Source: Blasia pusilla
Lineage: Eukaryota > Marchantiophyta > Marchantiopsida > Blasiales
Assembly: GCA_050084515.1 (NCBI GenBank)
Contig: CM114272.1
Coordinates: 54,560,001 to 54,624,000, forward strand
DNA length: 64,000 bases
Reading direction: 5' to 3'
The position numbers and the translations under genes are program-made. Shown here one piece after another: positions 58,940 through 64,000 of this stretch. Under the pieces are notes generated by a model. The model worked only from the letters and a program-made list of their open reading frames with translations. It did not search any database and was not told where the DNA came from. Numbering within the stretch: position 1 is the stretch's first letter; each line of letters begins with the position of its first letter.

Positions 58940-61567
58940 GCAACCTTGGCTCCACCACATGCCTAACAAATAATCGCAAGCGACTGCAGCTGAGCCGCAT
59001 ATGAAGGCGCAAGTCTCTGTGACACAGCCCCCCGATGTCCTCCCTGAGCTCTTGGTGCCACTAACCTCTCTTGGAATCCACGTTGTTGCACTGGTGGTGT
59101 AGGCAATTGTGACTGCTCTCGCCTAGAACCCATGGTGGCTACGCTCTCCTCCGCCATGTTGCGCTCAATGTTCTCGGCGATCGTAAAGATATCTCTTAAC
59201 ATGGGTGGTGTATGCATAAGAAGTATCCCATCCCTCATCCGTTTCCGTAGGTCTCAGGCCAGCATTGGGTTCCATGACTGGATAGCCCTAGGACTCTGTC
59301 ACCCCCTGAGTGACACTAATCAATTGGCGCAAGCGAGTGTAGGCCTCATGCAAACTCTCATCGGGGCGCCTCTAGAAGTCGTGGATGCTCCACAACTTCT
59401 CCGTCCGTATCCTTGGTAGCTTGTTCGCAACTCTGCAAAGGACTCAACCACGGGGTTGAATCGAGGAGGAACCCAACTGAGCAATGCAATTGCTCCAGTT
59501 CGAGTTACCCCTCCTAAAACATCACTAGTGGAAGATGAAATAGCCTCTCCTAACTCCTCCTCCTCATTTGGAAACGGCTTAGTCCATTACACATAATTCG
59601 GGTCATACCAGAGTCTCCATGCCTCAATCTCCTGCACATATATATGGGAGAACTCATGGTAATCGTCTATGGGTGCCCCCTCTAAGTGCCGCAACATAGT
59701 GTTCCATGTTGTGAATGGGTTAAACTCTTTAGAGTTCCTAGCCCGTTGCGAGTCACACTAACTTCTAAACTCCGCAATAAAGTCGTGCAACTCTATCATG
59801 CCTATAGCATCCAAAAACCTACATGGTCCTCTACCCTGTCGTCCAATTCGTACTCCCAAGTGGTAGGACCACCAACTGTATGCAGTCATGCACTAACAAA
59901 CTCCTCTATGTTCTCCCCCTCCTCTGAAGATAACATAGAAGGAGGTTGAGACGGTCCCTTATGTAGAGACCCTCGAAACCTCGCACCACTCCACGTAAAC
60001 CCTTTAGAGCTACTCTCAGCTCCACCACCTCACCTCTCAAAGTCGTGAAAGGACATCATGATGATCCTTATGCCCCTCTCACGCGATCACTCTCAATCTC
60101 ACGAGTAATCATTCAAACTAAACATGCGGCACTCAATCTACACTCTCACTGTCACGTGTGTTGTGCGGTAACAATCGGCGTGGTGCGGCAAATCGGCTAC
60201 TGTCCTATCGAAAGAACAAACCCCTCAACTCTGGACATCCCACACAGATCTATGTCCCCTAAACCCATACATCAATGATGCTCTCGGCATCTGCATGAAA
60301 CCAAATATTCCAAATAACTGTCCAATACCCGAAATTCCATACACGTGCAGGGTAAAAGACCAAAATGGTAATAATTTTGATGTCGCTCCTCCGCAACTAA
60401 AAACCTCAACCCTAACTTGGTCATGAAGACAAACTCCTCCAATCAGCAAGTCGTATTCCTCTAGTACTAACAATGCTCAAATCTCCTTGATGTGCGATAC
60501 GAGTCCAACGGCATTGTGCAACCACAAGCCGCACGGCGCGGCAATCGGTGGCGCGTTGTGACTATGGACGTCATGGCATGGTACTCAATCATTGTCGAGC
60601 GTCTACCACCTCACGACATAGCAAAGTGGGAAGAAAACTCAGACCCCATAAATCCAAGGATCGCCTTCTATGATGGTGGCATCCAGAACGAAGTATGTCG
60701 TGGCGGTGTAAATCTTGTAAATCACCACATCAACGGCGGTCGGTGTAGGCCGTCCATTCAACAATGGCAAGGAATGGAAATTGATCGAGAAAAACACACA
60801 AAAGGCACAGGGTCGAAGAGCAAAACATACCGAAAAGGACAAACGTACGTCGATCCTGAGTGGATAGAGATTCGTGGACGAACGGAGTTGGTTGGCGATC
60901 CCGGAGACAGCAATATCTGATTTCCACGAGGCCAAGCTGCGGGTGGGCAGGGTGAACAGCTGTAGCATCTAGACGCCAGGAAAAACACGGCCGCAAGGCT
61001 ATGGCACCTACGGAGCTGAGAGCTTAGAGAGAGAGCTTGAGAGCTCATTCTCTCTTTGTAAATTGATCCAATCTGACATCAACATCTCACACCAAGCTCT
61101 CCATGGTGTGCACTCTCTCTCATGTGAAACCAAACCCACTCTCCTAATGAGAGGCTTGGCTTACACACACGAGGCAAGAAGGACCATAGCTCCTCCACCT
61201 CATGCCAAGAGGTTCAACAAAGAGAGAATGAGCTCTCAAACTCTCTCTCTTGGAGGTATATCCCCTTCCTTCTACCAAGACCTCTCCACGGTAACCTATG
61301 CTCGCAAGTCACCTCCTTGGCTCTTGACCTACTGTAACGGGTCAAGGGCCACTTCCCAAAGTAGAAATTCAACTATACCAAAATGGTAACTTATCTGAAA
61401 TAGTGATTTCCTCAATATGGCTCCAAATGAGCCGAAATGAAGGGGAAACCTGCTCTCGCACGTTACCCGTAGCCTCAACAGATCATCTTTGATCTCCTTA
61501 GGCTATCCTCTAGTATCTCTGAAGGCGCTCTACTAGATCTTGCCAATTTATCCTAAAAGACGTGACA
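58940..61567 (-). mobile_element. Truncated second copy of the gypsy family (A repeat, leader, partial gag)
   Basis: Read on the minus strand, it starts TGTCACGTCTTTTAGGATA at 61567. It runs through an A repeat to 61059 and straight into TTTACAAAGAGAGAATGAG, then a leader, then gag matching 50.4-51.6 kb of the large element. The gag piece at 59238-58963 shares RDGILLMHTPPMLRDIF and EESVATMGS-like blocks with 51340-51460. The copy is cut off within the zinc-knuckle region at about 58940, so it has no pol and no right-hand repeats. Stops and indels make it non-coding. It is more diverged from the large element than that element's own repeats are from each other, so it is an older copy. Confidence 0.88.
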
Positions 61568-63335
61568 ACTGCCATTGCACTTGCTTATACTAGTTACACA
61601 CTAATAGTATAAAAAGAAACATGGGAGAAAAGAATTTGATTGTGCTTGGAGGGGTTGTAATGACTTGACCCATATTCAATCATGTAATATAATTCAAGGC
61701 TATGCATTCTTTGTAATTCCAACAAGTAAAATCTAGGAATTCCCAATTCGACTAATGAAACTTAGAGGAAAGTCTCAAAAAGTATAATTTCTTTGTAAAA
61801 AAATGAAAAAAGGAAAATATTTGGAAATTGGCGATGAGATCCCTATTGAAGATAAAGAACTTGGAGAATCTATGCACTAATTTCGGGGAATGTGAAACAA
61901 CCTCTGAAAAATTGGCCAAAATATGAAGTTCCGTATGCATGTGGCTTTGCCAGGTTTGGAGGGGAAGGGGTGAGTAAGGGCTTGATTCCATGCGCATAGG
62001 GTAACGGCGACCGGCCATAGGAGGTCGCCAAATTTTCTACGCCCAAATTTTTTGGGCGCAAAAAATATTTGTGTGCTTTTTTGTTGAGTCTTTCACTCCC
62101 ACTAGTTTTATTTAGAGTAGGATTGACTGAGAGCAAAAATTTTCTTTCAAAAATTCGTTGGATAACCATTTTGGACGCACAAATTGGTCCCCTACGTTAC
62201 CTCCGCGGTTGTCCTTTGAATCCGTCCCTAAGAACCCGGTCCCATGCAGCGGAGGTTGCTAGAACCAAGCCCCACGGTTTCGGATTGGTTAATCCGGCGT
62301 ATGAGATTCATGGGACTTGAAAGAATTCGCACCGTTACAACACAAGGCGCAAATATCTGTGACTTTGTTACCACCCATCAAAAACCGACTAGAAGAAAAT
62401 GACACTATTCTTACGATTGCTAAACGAAGGTCGCAGCAACCGTGATTGCGATTGGACATGGAACCAGTCCCTAAGGACCCGATCCCATGCGGCCGAATCC
62501 CTGCCAAGTCATAGTCGGGATCACCGCGACGGTCCTAAAACAATCCTGTTATGTCCTTCTCGTCAATTGAAAATAGGTGATAAGAGAGTCACATATTTTG
62601 CACCTTATATTTTAACGACACCAATTAGGTCTGGGTCTTATAATGCTATACCTCGAATCAAGAAAGATCCAAAATCCTAAGGCGGGTCCTAACAACCTGG
62701 GCCCTAGGGTCCCGGATGTTTGCCGAGGATCTTGATACTGACGGTTGACATTGCTAGGACCTCAATAAAATTTGCGCTCAGAATACACCGGGCGCGAAAT
62801 GATAACCCTTTTACAATTCTTTTCAACCGGCTCCTTGTAAGATCGCGCCGACCCTTACTACGATCGTGCGAGGAGCCAACCGCATGGGACCGGCTCCTAA
62901 GGGCCGGGTCGCATGGGCGACTTCTTGGGGTCGCTTGCGACCCCAAGAAGCCACCCGCCGGCTGGAACTGCTCGCCGGCGGCGGCTTTCCAGCCGGTTCC
63001 TTTCAACCAGCTCCAAAATAACGGAAAGTCCATTTCCGGTTACAGAAAAGGATTTTCCCTCCATTATTCTCCCTCCCATTTCCCCGCCAATTCCGCGCCC
63101 CCCCCCCTCCCCCCCCCTTCCTTTCACTTCGGTTCCTATAAATATTTTCCCATTTGTTTTATGTTCATTCCAACTTTGCTCCGTCTTCGTGTGTTCGTAC
63201 GTGCTTTTCATTTTCATAGATTTCATGTCATTTTTTCTGCATATTTTAGTCACATCTCATTGCAGACATTCATTTATTTTTTTATTATAAGATTTTTTAA
63301 CTATTATTTTCTTTTATTTTTCAACTTTTTTAATC
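61568..63335. other. Intergenic DNA with several inverted repeats
   Basis: CGCCCAA-atttt-TTGGGCG lies near 62041-62060. A phrase like CCTAAGnnCCGGnTCCCATGC(A/G) occurs at about 62228, 62470 and, diverged, 62895. A perfect hairpin CTTCTTGGGGTCGC-tt-GCGACCCCAAGAAG is at 62921-62950, and CCGGCTGGAA...TTCCAGCCGG is at 62958-62996. A C-rich tract is at 63098-63116. The frame 62720-63352 crosses these structures and has no recognisable domain. The inverted repeats may be ends of small DNA transposons. Confidence 0.5.
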
Positions 63336-63501
63336 ATGGATATTTTAGATGAAGAGAGAATGAGTGCTTCAATGAACATGTGCTTCTTGACTATTTATTT
63401 GGTTATTATAATTCAAATTCTTTCTACTCGTCTTTTTTTTCCTTCAAGTTAGGAGTAGGAGGTCCTTCTTTCATTATCGTGCTCTCTTCTATTTCCAATT
63501 C

Positions 63502-64000
63502 ATGATGAATGCTAGGTCTAGTACTACATCACGTCGCATGTTCTCTCCTTGGTATATTTTACCACGATCTATGGCATTTACATGTCTTTTCATTGACGAA
63601 ACTATAATAAGAAGAGATCATCCGGAGCGATTTAGAGATTTCTTTCGTGTCACAGTAAATACATTTGACTTCATTTGTGATATGTTACAGAGTTGACTAA
63701 CTACTAATCCTCCCCATTCCCTACAAGTCTTACCAAACAGGTTGTTGAGTGTTGAGAGACAATTCGCTATTACTCTACGACGTCTTGCCACAGGGGATCA
63801 AATGAAGGGGATTGGAGCGCTCTTCGGTATCGGAAAATCTACAACTGTGCAAGTTGTCTTTAGAGTCATTAATGCACTTGTGGAGGAGGCACGTGGGGCA
63901 GTGGCTTGGCCGAAAGGACAACATATGGAGAGGGTAAAATCAGATTTCGAAGCACAACATGGATTTTTGAATTGTTGCGGTGCAATTGATGTCACTCACT
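63502..64000 (+). pseudogene. PIF/Harbinger-like (ALP1/HARBI1-type) transposase frame, 5' part, runs off the window
   Basis: One phase is protein-like from about 63502 to the window end, with one stop (TGA at 63694). It has the family's N-terminal pattern HPERFRDFFRVTVNTFDFIC, then RLLSVERQFAITLRRLATGD, then GIGALFGIGKSTTVQVVFR, a helix-turn-helix-like block. It ends at NCCGAIDVTH, where the Asp is the first acidic residue expected of the DDE_Tnp_4 nuclease. Plant relatives include transposases and the domesticated ALP1-like proteins, and the sequence alone does not separate these. The stop could be a mutation or mark a small intron. The rest of the nuclease lies beyond 64000. An upstream ATG at 63336 is in another phase. 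Confidence 0.75.

Noticed and set aside
1-64000. CRISPR arrays, bacterial operons, ribosome binding sites and rRNA genes
   Set aside because: None seen. The tandem arrays at 37.6 and 41.5 kb have no direct-repeat/spacer structure, and the sequence is plant nuclear DNA.

Overview
The window is nuclear DNA of a land plant. The evidence is a plant amino-acid transporter gene with short GT-AG introns, an intron-less eukaryotic tRNA-Leu gene, degenerate CCCTAAA telomere-like repeats, and a background of Ty3/gypsy, Helitron-like, PIF/Harbinger-like and foldback repeats. The species cannot be named from sequence alone. A DNMT3-type methyltransferase inside a retrotransposon would fit a non-angiosperm plant (alga-to-gymnosperm grade), but that is inference.

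Layout. 1-13.7 kb: AT-rich old repeat DNA with local duplications, a small Helitron-like element (3678-3900), a 36-bp palindrome (9335-9370) and a foldback element with arms of about 300 bp (10.8-11.8 kb). 14.1-21.5 kb, minus strand: a complete five-exon amino-acid transporter gene of the lysine/histidine transporter-like (LHT8-type) family, 583 residues. It is the one clearly intact protein-coding gene. A plus-strand tRNA-Leu(CAA) lies inside its last intron. 21.5-23.3 kb: GC-richer 5' flank with a (GA)n tract. 23.3-39.6 kb: AT-rich intergenic DNA with further Helitron-like termini, a perfect 37-bp hairpin (25.7 kb), a solo LTR (29.9-30.6 kb), a GC-rich island without a recognisable protein (31.1-33.1 kb), a cluster of perfect hairpins (34.3 kb) and a 180-bp tandem array (37.6-38.8 kb). 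39.6-48.4 kb: a decayed RING-like reading frame, a 150-bp tandem array of about 18 units, a decayed DUF7869-like/transposase-like reading frame, and telomere-like repeats.

48.4-58.7 kb is the most interesting part: a 10.3-kb Ty3/gypsy retrotransposon in the order gag - protease - DNA cytosine-5 methyltransferase - reverse transcriptase - RNase H - integrase - PHD finger. It carries a methyltransferase domain with motifs I, IV, VI, VIII, IX and X in canonical (DNMT3-like) order between protease and RT, and a C4HC3 PHD finger at the integrase C terminus. Its terminal repeats are split: A1 - internal - B1 - gt - A2 - B2, instead of two complete LTRs at the ends. A solo AB repeat with a target-site duplication (29.9 kb) and a second, truncated, inverted copy (58.9-61.6 kb) that also joins A directly to the internal region argue that this split layout belongs to the family. 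The element sits inside a telomere-like CCCTAAA array and its frames are interrupted by stops and frameshifts.

61.6-64 kb: inverted-repeat-rich DNA leading into the 5' part of a PIF/Harbinger (ALP1/HARBI1-like) reading frame that runs off the window.
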